Positions 27,023 to 35,582 of a DNA stretch of 64,000 nucleotides are shown piece after piece. Made by a program: the position numbers and the translations under genes. The notes under the pieces were generated by a model. The model worked only from the letters and a program-made list of their open reading frames with translations, was not told where the DNA came from and searched no databases. Location: assembly GCF_013349955.1 (NCBI RefSeq), contig NZ_JABVXC010000010.1, positions 62,001-126,000 on the forward strand, in the 5' to 3' direction. Origin of the DNA: Onishia taeanensis (GTDB lineage: Bacteria; Pseudomonadota; Gammaproteobacteria; Pseudomonadales; Halomonadaceae). Position 1 is the stretch's first letter, and each line of letters opens with the position of its first letter.

Positions 27023-28792
27023 ATGCAGGAATCACAGTCGCGGGGAGAAGCCCACCATGGCCTTCCAGCCAATGGTGCCAGCATGTCCTCATCGCTGCGG
27101 GGATTAGCTCAGCGCCTGGTGGTCGACGGTAACTTGACCGAAGCCGCCGCGCAGCGTGCCTTGCAGGAAGCGGAAGAAGAAGGCATCTCGCTGATGCGCC
27201 ATGTGGTGGAAAATGGCCTGGTGCCGGCGCGGCAGGCGGCTCTCTCGGCGGCCTGGGAATATGGTTTACCCTTGCTGGATTTGGACGCCCTGCGGCTGGA
27301 TAGCCTGCCGCCGCCACAGGAAATGCCGGAGAAAATTCTCCGCAAGCTGAGCGTGATGCCTCTCTACCGTAGCGAGCACCGCCTGACCGTGGCCGTCCCC
27401 TATCCTTCGACGCTGGCCTTGCTGGACGAGCTTCAGTTCGCCACCAACCTCACGGTCGAGGGCGTGCTGGCCCCAGTGGATCAGTTGGGACCGGTACTCG
27501 AGAGCTATCTCAGCCACCATGAAAATGCCGAAATATTTGGTGGCCTGGATGACGCCAATGACGGCCTGGAAGGACTGGAGTACGAAGAATACGATCCTGA
27601 AGACGATCAGGCCATTACCGCCGGCAGCGACGATGCTCCGGTGGTCAAGTTCGTCAACAAGGTGCTGTTGGACGCGATTCGTCGCGGGGCCTCGGATATC
27701 CACTTCGAACCCTACGAATCCAGCTATCGGATTCGCATGCGCATCGATGGCATCCTGGTGGAGTCCGCACGCCCTCCATTCGGCATGCGCACCCGCATCG
27801 CTGCTCGCTTGAAAGTCATGTCACGGCTGGACATCTCCGAGCGGCGCCTACCCCAGGACGGCGCCGTCAAACTAAAGCTCTCCAAGCAGCGCTCGGTCGA
27901 CTTTCGCGTCAGTTCCCTGCCCACAGTATTCGGCGAAAAGTTGGTGCTGCGTATCCTCGACCCCACCACCGCCCAGATGGGCATCGACTCGCTGGGGTTC
28001 ACACCACCCCAGCGAAAGCTATATGAGCAGGCGCTCTCCGAGCCTCAAGGCATGATTTTGGTCACCGGCCCTACCGGCAGCGGTAAAACGGTATCGCTGT
28101 ACACCGGTATCAACATCATCAACAACGGTGAGCGCAACATCTCTACCGCCGAAGATCCCGTCGAGATCAAGGTACCCGGCGTCAATCAGGTCAACGTGCT
28201 GCCAAAGATCGGCCTGACCTTCGCCAGCGCCCTTCGCGCCTTCCTGCGCCAGGATCCGGATGTGGTCATGGTCGGCGAGATTCGTGATCTCGAGACGGCA
28301 GAGATTGCCGTCAAGGCGTCTCAGACCGGCCATTTGGTGCTATCCACCGTGCACACCAACTCGGCCGCAGAGACCCTGACACGCTTGTCGAATATGGGAA
28401 TCGCACCCTTCAACATCGCAAGCTCAGTGTCCCTGATCATCGCCCAACGCTTGGCACGTCGGCTTTGCCAGCACTGCAAGGAACCGGTGACCCTCCCGGT
28501 AGAAGTGCTTCGAGAAGAAGGTTTCAATGAAGACGAAATCCAGCAGGCGACCATCTATCACCCGGTCGGCTGCCGTCATTGCACGCTTGGCTACAAGGGA
28601 CGCGTCGGCATCTATGAAGTGGTGCCGATCAGCGACGCCATCAGCCAGCTGATTATGCGCAATGGCAACGCCTTGGAGTTGGACGAGCAGGCACGGCGTG
28701 AAGGCCACCCGGATCTGCGCCGAAGTGGCCTATTCAAGGTCATGCAAGGGATGACCAGCCTTGAAGAGATCAACCGTATTATTCGGGACTGA
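27023..28792 (+). CDS. pilB: Type IV pilus assembly ATPase PilB
   Basis: This 589-aa hexameric ATPase powers pilus extension. It shows an N-terminal MshEN-type domain that may bind cyclic-di-GMP, Walker A GPTGSGKT (349-356), an Asp box (STAEDPVEIKVPGVNQ), Walker B RQDPDVVMVGEIRD, a His box, and a four-cysteine zinc site (CQHC and CRHC). The start at 27023 (MQESQSRGEAHHG) follows CAGGAG; an earlier start at 26981 is weaker. It leads the pilB-pilC-pilD operon. Confidence 0.95.
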   Translation: MQESQSRGEAHHGLPANGASMSSSLRGLAQRLVVDGNLTEAAAQRALQEAEEEGISLMRHVVENGLVPARQAALSAAWEYGLPLLDLDALRLDSLPPPQEMPEKILRKLSVMPLYRSEHRLTVAVPYPSTLALLDELQFATNLTVEGVLAPVDQLGPVLESYLSHHENAEIFGGLDDANDGLEGLEYEEYDPEDDQAITAGSDDAPVVKFVNKVLLDAIRRGASDIHFEPYESSYRIRMRIDGILVESARPPFGMRTRIAARLKVMSRLDISERRLPQDGAVKLKLSKQRSVDFRVSSLPTVFGEKLVLRILDPTTAQMGIDSLGFTPPQRKLYEQALSEPQGMILVTGPTGSGKTVSLYTGINIINNGERNISTAEDPVEIKVPGVNQVNVLPKIGLTFASALRAFLRQDPDVVMVGEIRDLETAEIAVKASQTGHLVLSTVHTNSAAETLTRLSNMGIAPFNIASSVSLIIAQRLARRLCQHCKEPVTLPVEVLREEGFNEDEIQQATIYHPVGCRHCTLGYKGRVGIYEVVPISDAISQLIMRNGNALELDEQARREGHPDLRRSGLFKVMQGMTSLEEINRIIRD

Positions 28793-28856
28793 ACCGACGC
28801 CACATCGTTGTCGATCATGACCCAAACGGGCCTATCATCATCTTAGAGGAACGCCC

Positions 28857-30086
28857 ATGGCGCGACAGCCCAAGCAACAAAAGTCAGCAAAGCTGCAACG
28901 CTGGAAATGGTCGGGCAAGGGCCCCGGCGGCCGGCGGGTGTCAGGAGAGATCGCTGCCAAAGAGAAGCATGAGGTAGAGCAGCAACTTACTAGCCAGAAC
29001 ATTCTCGTCAAGAGCATACGCCGCAAAAGCAGCTTTGGCATTGGAGTGAGCAAGATCAAGTCGCGCGATATCATGATCTTCGCTCGCCAGTTGGCCACCA
29101 TGATCAAGGCAGGCGTGCCAATGCTGCAGGCTTTCTCCGTGGTAGCGGAAAGCCTCAAGAACCCAACCATGAGCGCCCTGGTCCAGGATTTGATGAACGA
29201 CATCGCGTCAGGCACCAGCTTTTCCGACGCTCTGCGCAGGCACCCAAAATACTTCGACCGCCTATTTACCAACATGATCGAAGCAGGCGAACAATCGGGC
29301 TCGCTCGATCATATGCTTGAGAAGGTGGCCAGCTACAAAGAGAAGATCGAGTCGCTCAAGGGGCGCGTCAAGAAAGCGCTCTATTATCCCGTCGCTGTCA
29401 TCTCGGTAGGTATTGGCGTGACCGCACTACTGCTGATCAAAGTGGTTCCGCAGTTCGAGAGCCTCTTTCAGGGCTTTGGTGCAGAACTCCCGGCAATGAC
29501 ACGCATGACCATCGCCCTGTCAGAATTCGCCCAGCAATACTGGCTTTGGGGAATCGGTCTGGTTGTTGCGAGTATCATACTGATTCGCCAGGGCATGCGA
29601 CGCTCCGATGCCTTTACCTATCGGATGCATGCCTTGGCGCTGAAGATACCGGTGATCGGCGACATTCTCGACAAATCATCGGTGTCGCGGTACTCCAGCA
29701 CACTCGCCACCACCTTCGGTGCCGGTGTCCCGTTGGTCGAGGCGCTCGAGACTGCCGCTGGTGCCTCCGGCAACAAGGTTTATGAACGTGCCGTACTCCA
29801 GGTGCGCGATGATGTCTCGGCCGGGCAGCAGCTCCACTTCGCCATGCGGCTGACCGAGCAATTTCCGGCGCTCGCCGTGCAGATGGTGGGCATAGGCGAG
29901 GAAGCAGGTTCGCTGGATGCCATGCTCAGTCGGGTGGCGGAGTACTACGAGGAGGAAGTCGACAACAAGGTCGATGCCCTGACCTCGCTGCTCGAGCCAT
30001 TCATTATCGTCGTGCTCGGTGTTCTGGTCGGCGGCCTCGTTGTGTCAATGTATCTGCCAATCTTCGAGCTGGGCAGCGTCATCTAG
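28857..30086 (+). CDS. pilC: Type IV pilus inner-membrane platform protein PilC
   Basis: This 409-aa protein has two GspF-type repeats, marked by FARQLATMIKAGVPMLQAFS and YSSTLATTFGAGVPLVEALE, each followed by helices, with three membrane spans in total. It anchors the pilus base and passes the motion of PilB to the growing fibre. It lies 64 bp after pilB and 92 bp before pilD. The start ATG at 28857 has TTAGAGGAA upstream. Confidence 0.95.
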   Translation: MARQPKQQKSAKLQRWKWSGKGPGGRRVSGEIAAKEKHEVEQQLTSQNILVKSIRRKSSFGIGVSKIKSRDIMIFARQLATMIKAGVPMLQAFSVVAESLKNPTMSALVQDLMNDIASGTSFSDALRRHPKYFDRLFTNMIEAGEQSGSLDHMLEKVASYKEKIESLKGRVKKALYYPVAVISVGIGVTALLLIKVVPQFESLFQGFGAELPAMTRMTIALSEFAQQYWLWGIGLVVASIILIRQGMRRSDAFTYRMHALALKIPVIGDILDKSSVSRYSSTLATTFGAGVPLVEALETAAGASGNKVYERAVLQVRDDVSAGQQLHFAMRLTEQFPALAVQMVGIGEEAGSLDAMLSRVAEYYEEEVDNKVDALTSLLEPFIIVVLGVLVGGLVVSMYLPIFELGSVI

Positions 30087-30178
30087 CCAAACGCTGGCAG
30101 GCCCATCGCCACCACGGGCCTGCCCAGAACAGGCACAATGCTCATTTTTCCTGAACATGCAAAGCCTAGGAGCCCCCC

Positions 30179-31030
30179 TTGCTTGCCGATCTTCCCCCTC
30201 TCCTACTCTGGCCGCTGACCGTTGCCCTCGGTCTATGCTTGGGCAGTTTCCTGAATGTCGTGGTCACTCGGCTGCCGGTGATGTTAATGCAAGGCTGGCG
30301 AGCGGAAGCCCGCGAAGCACTGGAGCTCGAAGAAGAATCTCCGGCCAGTTTCAACCTGATGACCCCAGCCTCGCAGTGTCCAGCCTGTAACGCTCCCATC
30401 AGCTGGCACGACAATATCCCCCTGCTCGGCTTCCTGAAGCGGCGGGGAAAATGCGCGAGCTGCAAGCAACCGATTAGCCTGCAATACCCGATGATTGAGC
30501 TTGCTGGAATGGCGCTGGTAGTGGCCGTCATCGCCATCCACGGCGCCAGCCTTCAGAGCCTTTTCCTGATAGGCGCTTGCCTGGCCTTGCTCACTTTAGC
30601 AGTGATCGACTTTCGCACTCAGCTGCTCCCCGACATCATCACCCTTCCTCTGCTATGGGCCGGGCTTGGCTACCAGTTGATGTTTCAACCACTCATGCTG
30701 ACCTCGGCGGTCATTGGCGCCATGGCCGGCTATCTTTCTCTATGGAGCTTTTACTGGCTCTTCAAGCTCATCACTGGCAAAGAGGGCATGGGCTATGGCG
30801 ACTTCAAGCTGCTGGCCGCGCTGGGCGCCTGGCTAGGCTGGCAGACCCTACCCATGGTGCTGATACTATCGGCTGGGGTGGGCGCCATCATTGGCATCCT
30901 CATCCAGATCGCCGTTCCACGACTGCGTGGCGCTCCCATGCCCTTCGGCCCCTTCCTGGCCATGGCCGGCTGGATTGCCCTGCTGGCCGGGGCGCCACTG
31001 CAAGCCGCCTATCTGGGCCTGATATCATGA
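30179..31030 (+). CDS. pilD: Prepilin leader peptidase / N-methyltransferase PilD
   Basis: This 283-aa membrane aspartyl protease cuts the pilin leader and methylates the new N-terminus. Visible features are the zinc cysteines C67/C70 and C92/C95 (CPAC and CASC), the first catalytic Asp in AVIDFRTQLLPD, and the GXGD motif in GMGYGDFKLL. Reading starts at an unusual TTG (30179), supported by AGGAG seven bases upstream and by LPPLLLWPLTV right after it. Its stop overlaps the coaE start codon by four bases (ATGA). Confidence 0.94.
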   Translation: MLADLPPLLLWPLTVALGLCLGSFLNVVVTRLPVMLMQGWRAEAREALELEEESPASFNLMTPASQCPACNAPISWHDNIPLLGFLKRRGKCASCKQPISLQYPMIELAGMALVVAVIAIHGASLQSLFLIGACLALLTLAVIDFRTQLLPDIITLPLLWAGLGYQLMFQPLMLTSAVIGAMAGYLSLWSFYWLFKLITGKEGMGYGDFKLLAALGAWLGWQTLPMVLILSAGVGAIIGILIQIAVPRLRGAPMPFGPFLAMAGWIALLAGAPLQAAYLGLIS

Positions 31031-31638
31031 GCCTTACGATCGGTGTTACCGGTGGCGTCGGCTCTGGCAAGTCGACCGTTGCACGAGCCTTCGCGGCCCA
31101 CGGCATCGACTGGGTCGATGCCGATGATGTGGCACGCGAAGTCGTCGAACCGGGCGAGCCCGCCCTTGACGATATCGCCAATCACTTCGGCCCAGGTGTA
31201 CTAACCGCCGATGGTCACCTGGATCGCCGCGCGTTGCGCAGCATTGTCTTCAGCGATGAAGCCGAGCGGCGATGGCTGGAGTCGGTCACCCATCCGCGAA
31301 TTCGGCAACGCCTGGAAGCACACCTAGCGCGCATGGCGGCAACGGACGCCCCCTATCACCTGCTGGTGTCCCCGCTATTATTCGAATCGGATCAGCATAG
31401 ACTGGTTGACCGCTGCTTGGTGATCGATATTCCCGAAGCCCTGCAAATCAGCCGAACCGCCAACCGCGACAGCGTTGATGAAGAGCAGGCCCGCGCGATA
31501 GTAGCGGCTCAGATGCCCAGGCAAAAACGGCTTGCGAAAGCCGATGACGTTATCGACAACAGCGGGGATAGCGATGACCTAGCTCACCAGGTCACCAGAC
31601 TCGATCGCCTATATCGCCGTCTTCGCGAGGCCTCTTGA
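31027..31638 (+). CDS. coaE: Dephospho-CoA kinase
   Basis: This 203-aa P-loop kinase performs the last step of coenzyme A synthesis. It has Walker A GGVGSGKS (9-16), DADDVAREVVEPG and the lid-region RRALRSIVFSD. The start at 31027 overlaps the pilD stop (ATGA), giving translational coupling. The pilD-coaE-yacG order is common in gammaproteobacteria. A longer frame running in from the pilD region is an artefact of overlap. Confidence 0.95.
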   Translation: MSLTIGVTGGVGSGKSTVARAFAAHGIDWVDADDVAREVVEPGEPALDDIANHFGPGVLTADGHLDRRALRSIVFSDEAERRWLESVTHPRIRQRLEAHLARMAATDAPYHLLVSPLLFESDQHRLVDRCLVIDIPEALQISRTANRDSVDEEQARAIVAAQMPRQKRLAKADDVIDNSGDSDDLAHQVTRLDRLYRRLREAS

Positions 31639-31731
31639 GCACGTCCCTTGAGGAAGGCTCAGTCAAGCTGAATTGCCTTGGCCGCGACGATTGGGCATGC
31701 TGACGCAACTCTTAATCCGCACGAGACCCAT

Positions 31732-31959
31732 ATGACCCAAGAACACGCTTCTCGCCCTTTGGAAGTCGCCTGCCCTCAGTGTCGCAAAACGGTAGCTTGG
31801 GTAGAGGACAACATGCATCGACCATTCTGCTCAAAACGTTGCAAACTGCTCGACCTGGGCGCTTGGGCCGATGAGTCCCATCGCATTGCCGGCGAGCCCG
31901 CCATGGATGAGACCGAAATCGACGAGATGATCATGCGCGCCGAACGCGGCCAGGAATGA
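31732..31959 (+). CDS. yacG: DNA gyrase inhibitor YacG
   Basis: This 75-aa zinc protein has the four-cysteine site CPQC (C14, C17) and CSKRC (C33, C37), followed by the conserved [15 protein letters not shown] and a short acidic tail. YacG binds GyrB and blocks DNA binding by gyrase. The start at 31732 agrees with family length; the longer upstream reading is out of character. It lies 12 bp before tus. Confidence 0.93.
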   Translation: MTQEHASRPLEVACPQCRKTVAWVEDNMHRPFCSKRCKLLDLGAWADESHRIAGEPAMDETEIDEMIMRAERGQE

Positions 31960-31971
31960 CGAACCAGTACC

Positions 31972-32883
31972 ATGCAGGACGACCAACACCTGGATCAGAC
32001 GAAAGACCTTCAACCGCTACAGTACCGCCTACTGGCCGAGCTGGAAGCGGCGTTCGACACGATCATCAATCGCATCGAGGCATTGGTTCAGTGCTTCCGG
32101 GAACAGAACCGTGAAAGAGGCGTCGGCGCCTGGGCGTTGCACCACACAACACCCGACGCCGACTGGCTAAGAGCCGCACTGCTCGACTTCTGGTATCAGG
32201 ACGGACAGGATGGACGCGCCACCCGCAGCTATATCGGGCTGATTGCCGCCGACCAGCAGATCCTCGAGCATGTGGAAAAGGTCAATGAAGCCAAAGACGA
32301 CTTCGCCGGCATACTGGCAAAGATTCGTGAGCATGCCGCCGACCTTATCCCCGAGATCAAGGCGGTACTGCCATTTCGCCACCCGGCCTTGCATGCACAC
32401 CTCACCGGCCAAGGCCTTGCCAGACTTCACCTCAAGCAATGCTGGCGCGCCATACCGGTGGCGAATGCCCCCCTTTCCCGCGTGCGTCTGGCCTGGTATT
32501 CAAGCGGTCGCTCGATCAAGAAGCTGAGCGTCCGCGACGCTGAGAAAAAGTTGCTGGCACTCGATACAGAATCGCCGCATATCCGCATTCAACTCAAGCA
32601 CCTGGCCGGCATTCCTGACAGTGAGCCACTGGCCCAGGTCCAGAAGCAGGCGCCTCTGATGCGCGCCAATCTCTTCTTTACCGAACCACTCGCCGACGGC
32701 CGCGAGCGTCGCGCCATGAACGTCGCACTGCCGCTATTTATTCCCAGCCCAGATGGCCTGCTGCCTGATCATAATCAGCCCCAGCCCACCCCGCAGGAGA
32801 AGCGCACGCGTGCCAAAAGAAGCGACGAGCGCCTTGAGGACACCCCTTTCCTGCCAAGCCTTAGGATCTACCGCTATCGCTAG
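31972..32883 (+). CDS. tus: DNA replication terminus site-binding protein (Tus-like)
   Basis: This 303-aa basic protein resembles Tus, which binds Ter sites and halts replication forks from one side. Family-like stretches are KAVLPFRHPALHAHLTGQGL, the linker LARLHLKQCWRAIPVA and RVRLAWYSSGRSIKKLS, where the DNA-contacting strands lie. It starts 12 bp after yacG, so it is probably transcribed with the pil/coaE/yacG genes rather than from its own Ter-controlled promoter as in E. coli. I found no match to the E. coli Ter core (GTTGTAACTA) nearby. The call rests on remembered family sequence. Confidence 0.72.
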   Translation: MQDDQHLDQTKDLQPLQYRLLAELEAAFDTIINRIEALVQCFREQNRERGVGAWALHHTTPDADWLRAALLDFWYQDGQDGRATRSYIGLIAADQQILEHVEKVNEAKDDFAGILAKIREHAADLIPEIKAVLPFRHPALHAHLTGQGLARLHLKQCWRAIPVANAPLSRVRLAWYSSGRSIKKLSVRDAEKKLLALDTESPHIRIQLKHLAGIPDSEPLAQVQKQAPLMRANLFFTEPLADGRERRAMNVALPLFIPSPDGLLPDHNQPQPTPQEKRTRAKRSDERLEDTPFLPSLRIYRYR

Positions 32884-33015
32884 GCGCTGCCTAAAAACTT
32901 CCTAAGAAGCAGCTAAAAAGTAGCAAAAAAATGGCAAAAATTGCCTTCGCCCAGCTATAGGGCATTAACCCATCTCGTCCGCGAGTCCAGCCAAGATACT
33001 CCTCAACCCCCTTAC

Positions 33016-33071
33016 AGGCAGTAGGTAGCAGGCAGTAGCTAGCAGGCAGTAGCTAGCAGGCAGTAGGCAGC
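33016..33071. repeat. 14-nt tandem repeat (4 units)
   Basis: Four units of AGGCAGTAGSTAGC lie head to tail (33016, 33030, 33044, 33058). The middle two are identical and the outer two differ at one or two bases. They lie in the tus-mvaT spacer. Confidence 0.85.
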
Positions 33072-33466
33072 AAATACGCCGCATACATTTACATACGCCT
33101 TGACCACACCTTACGCCCCATTGAAGCCACTTCAGGCTCATGGCCACAGTTTATTTCACTACTCCCCTGCCCAAAACAACCATTAGCCTTTGGACCGCAT
33201 GGCGCCTCTGGCACACCGAGCTTCCCGTGGAAACCATGCAGAGAATAAGCGTCATAACCAGCGGCATGGCACTAGTGATGGCGACGACTGACTGGCAGGC
33301 GATAAAATATTTCCTGGCGACGGGAACTATTAACGCCTTTTCACTACACAAGGGAGCAAAAGTACATAATAACGCCGTCAGCCACGTGTTGCTTTATGGC
33401 GACACACTTGAAGAACCGAGCGAGCAAACACCACGAACTGATGTCCCAAAGAACATTTTAACTTCC

Positions 33467-33497
33467 AAAAAAAACGCCCCCGGCAAGGCCGGGGGCG
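33467..33497 (-). terminator. Rho-independent terminator of mvaT
   Basis: On the minus strand GCCCCCGGC-type arms of 10 bp (33497-33488 with 33484-33475) are followed by eight T residues. It lies 21 bp after the mvaT stop. Confidence 0.9.
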
Positions 33498-33518
33498 ATA
33501 TCCGAACAAGAGGCTACG

Positions 33519-33896
33519 TTACTCTTCCACGCGGACCAGCCAGGACTCGACGGTATCGTTACCGTACTCGTCCTTCCAGGCCTTGAGGGTCTTCTGATTG
33601 CCACCGCGAGTCTCGACGACTTCACCGGTATTTGGATTCTTGTAAATCTTCAGCTTGCGCTTACGACGGCCACCGGAAGATTCCGGCTTACCCGCAGCGG
33701 CACGGGAAGCGGCCTTGGGGTCGACGAGCTCGATGACGTCAGCGGCGCTTTTAGCGTACTCTTTCATCAGTGCTTCGAGCTTTTCCTTGAACTCAAGCTC
33801 AGACTTCAAACGATTGTCGTTTTCCATCTTCTGGAGCTCGTCAGTGAGCTGCTTGAGCATCTGTTCTTTCTGCATGTAATCGTTGAGCAGGGACAT
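33519..33896 (-). CDS. mvaT: MvaT-family H-NS-like xenogeneic silencer
   Basis: This 125-aa protein has an N-terminal coiled-coil dimer region (SLLNDYMQKEQMLKQLTDEL) and a C-terminal DNA-binding domain. KNPNTGEVVETRGGNQKTLK and WKDEYGNDTVESWL match MvaT of Pseudomonas (AT-pincer, with basic residues around RGGNQK). It should coat AT-rich DNA and silence foreign genes. The upstream spacer is clearly AT-rich, which fits self-control. It is a single-gene unit with its own promoter and terminator. Confidence 0.92.
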   Translation of the reverse strand: MSLLNDYMQKEQMLKQLTDELQKMENDNRLKSELEFKEKLEALMKEYAKSAADVIELVDPKAASRAAAGKPESSGGRRKRKLKIYKNPNTGEVVETRGGNQKTLKAWKDEYGNDTVESWLVRVEE

Positions 33897-33990
33897 GGCA
33901 ATTCCTTATATATGCTTCTGGTAGACACCACGGGATAGTGGATCAGCAAAGCCGGGATGTAATCGACCTGGCCCAAGTCTAATCGTTTTT

Positions 33991-34018
33991 ATTTTAAACG
34001 ACAATATCAGAAACCCAA
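33991..34018 (-). promoter_or_regulatory. Candidate mvaT promoter
   Basis: On the minus strand TTGGGT (34018-34013) and TAAAAT (33996-33991) are 16 bp apart, within AT-rich DNA about 95 bp upstream of the start codon. The -10 box is good; the -35 box is moderate. Confidence 0.5.
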
Positions 34019-34100
34019 CACATTCTCATTGGCTAATTTTTACTCATTCTTACATAGACGCCAAAAGGATGCCCGAGAGGATGACCGAAACGAAGAGAAT

Positions 34101-34133
34101 CTGTTAACCTTGAATATATGACCTTGTTAACAA
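34101..34133 (+). promoter_or_regulatory. Candidate BirA operator in front of bioA
   Basis: CTGTTAACC (34101-34109) and TGTTAACAA (34125-34133) are inverted half-sites separated by 15 bp. Each differs at two positions from the BirA halves TTGTAAACC and GGTTTACAA, and the spacing is as known for BirA. The site ends 10 bp before the bioA start and encloses a TATATG box. Confidence 0.65.
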
Positions 34134-34143
34134 AGAGGGCTAC

Positions 34144-35433
34144 ATGAGCCAGCCACTTTGGCATCCCTATGCACAGATGCAGACTCAACCCGCCGCCCTA
34201 AAGGTAATAGGTGGTACTGGAGCGCACTTTACCTTGGAAAATGGCGAGCAACTTCTTGATGCCACTTGCTCCTGGTGGTGCATGATCCATGGATATGGGC
34301 ATCCCAGACTCGTTGCGGCAATCAAACAGCAAGCCGATGCTCTCTGCCATGTCATGCTCGGTGGACTGACGCATGAAGCTGCCGACCAGTTGTCGACCGC
34401 CCTGGTTCGCATAACACCGCCAGGTCTCAATCATGTCTTTTTCTCGGATAGTGGCTCGGTCGGAATGGAAGTCGCCATGAAAATGGCGGTGCAGTACCAA
34501 GTACAGCGCGGCCGCCCAGGCAAGCACCGGATGCTGTCGCTGATGAAGGCTTATCATGGCGACACGGCAGGCTGCATGGCGGTATGCGACCCCGCAGAAG
34601 GCATGCATTCGCTGTTTTCCGGCTTCTTGCCCAGACACCTTTTTGCACCCGCCCCCACGGCAGCCTTCGACGCCCCGAGAGACGCCGTGGAAGCCGACAT
34701 CCAAGGCCTGAGAAAGATGCTCGAGGCGCACCATCACGAGATCGCCGCGCTGCTCATGGAGCCTCTACTGCAAGCTGCAGGCGGCCTTAATATGACCTCC
34801 CCCCACTATGTCCAGGCGGCAAGGGCTTTATGCGATGAATTCGACGTACTGCTGATCTTCGACGAGGTGGCCACCGGTTTCGGGCGCACTGGCAAGATGT
34901 TTGCCGCCGAACATGCCGGCGTCACACCGGACATCATGGTGCTTTCCAAAGGGCTGACCGGGGGTTACCTGGGACACGCAGCGACGCTGGCCACAGATAC
35001 CGTCTACTCAGCTTTTCTAAGCGAAGACCCCAACCGCGCCTTCATGCATGGCCCCACCTTCATGGGCAACCCGCTCGCCTGCCGCGTGGCCCTGGAAAGC
35101 CTGGCGGTCTTTGAGGAGGAAGATTACCTGGGCAAGATCGCCTCTCTGAACGCGATTCTTCGCCAGGAATTGGTCGAGGATGCCAGCCTAAAGGCACACC
35201 CTGCCGTTGAGGACGTCCGCGTACTCGGCGCTACCGCGGTGATCGAAGTGCACGATGCGGCAAGCCTCGAAGGAGCCCAGGACTTCGCCCGCAGTCGCGG
35301 TGTCTGGCTAAGAAGTTTCGGTCGCTGGCTCTATACCATGCCCGCCTATGTCACCCTCGATGAGGAAATGCGCCAGATCACCACGACCATGAAAGACTGG
35401 TTCTTGAATGCTTCGCCAGCACCAGACGACTGA
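34144..35433 (+). CDS. bioA: Adenosylmethionine-8-amino-7-oxononanoate aminotransferase
   Basis: This 429-aa PLP enzyme of biotin synthesis converts KAPA to DAPA using S-adenosylmethionine as amino donor. It has the class III aminotransferase motif [20 protein letters not shown], the PLP lysine in [11 protein letters not shown], and the BioA-type substrate region [20 protein letters not shown] ribosome site precedes the ATG at 34144. A probable BirA operator overlaps its leader, so biotin should repress it. The other bio genes are not in the window. It is convergent with rpsA across a shared terminator. Confidence 0.93.
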   Translation: MSQPLWHPYAQMQTQPAALKVIGGTGAHFTLENGEQLLDATCSWWCMIHGYGHPRLVAAIKQQADALCHVMLGGLTHEAADQLSTALVRITPPGLNHVFFSDSGSVGMEVAMKMAVQYQVQRGRPGKHRMLSLMKAYHGDTAGCMAVCDPAEGMHSLFSGFLPRHLFAPAPTAAFDAPRDAVEADIQGLRKMLEAHHHEIAALLMEPLLQAAGGLNMTSPHYVQAARALCDEFDVLLIFDEVATGFGRTGKMFAAEHAGVTPDIMVLSKGLTGGYLGHAATLATDTVYSAFLSEDPNRAFMHGPTFMGNPLACRVALESLAVFEEEDYLGKIASLNAILRQELVEDASLKAHPAVEDVRVLGATAVIEVHDAASLEGAQDFARSRGVWLRSFGRWLYTMPAYVTLDEEMRQITTTMKDWFLNASPAPDD

Positions 35434-35502
35434 ATGACGCAACGGCAAAGCGCATGCTTTGCGGCTAAGGTTAATAACTCTCCCGAGTCCACAAGCAGAA
35501 CC

Positions 35503-35535
35503 AAAAAAACGCCGCCCCTGAGGGGCGGCGTTTTT
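35503..35535. terminator. Bidirectional terminator between bioA and rpsA
   Basis: A 9-bp GC-rich stem (35510-35518 with 35522-35530) is flanked by seven A on the left and five T on the right. It can end both the plus-strand bioA and minus-strand rpsA transcripts. Confidence 0.9.
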
Positions 35536-35582
35536 GTTCAAGCTTCAGGACGTCTCGGCAGGCCGAGACATCGGGGCTGGAC

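Larger units (their letters stand above)
32884..33518. other. 635-bp spacer between tus and mvaT
   Basis: It contains a run of A-rich sequence after tus, a 14-nt tandem repeat (33016-33071) and the mvaT terminator (33467-33497). One plus-strand open frame (33140-33586) runs into the terminator and antisense to mvaT and is judged non-coding. A small RNA cannot be excluded. Confidence 0.55.

Noticed and set aside
33016-33071. Possible CRISPR array
   Set aside because: Units are only 14 nt with no spacers and no cas genes; this is a simple tandem repeat. The same holds for the other arrays.
33140-33586. 148-codon open frame after tus
   Set aside because: It runs through the mvaT terminator and into mvaT antisense. 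No ribosome site, and a tail that is plainly terminator sequence.
31960-34143. Ter site for Tus
   Set aside because: I searched both strands by eye for GTTGTAACTA-like cores. TTGTTAACAA near bioA is better explained as half of a BirA box.
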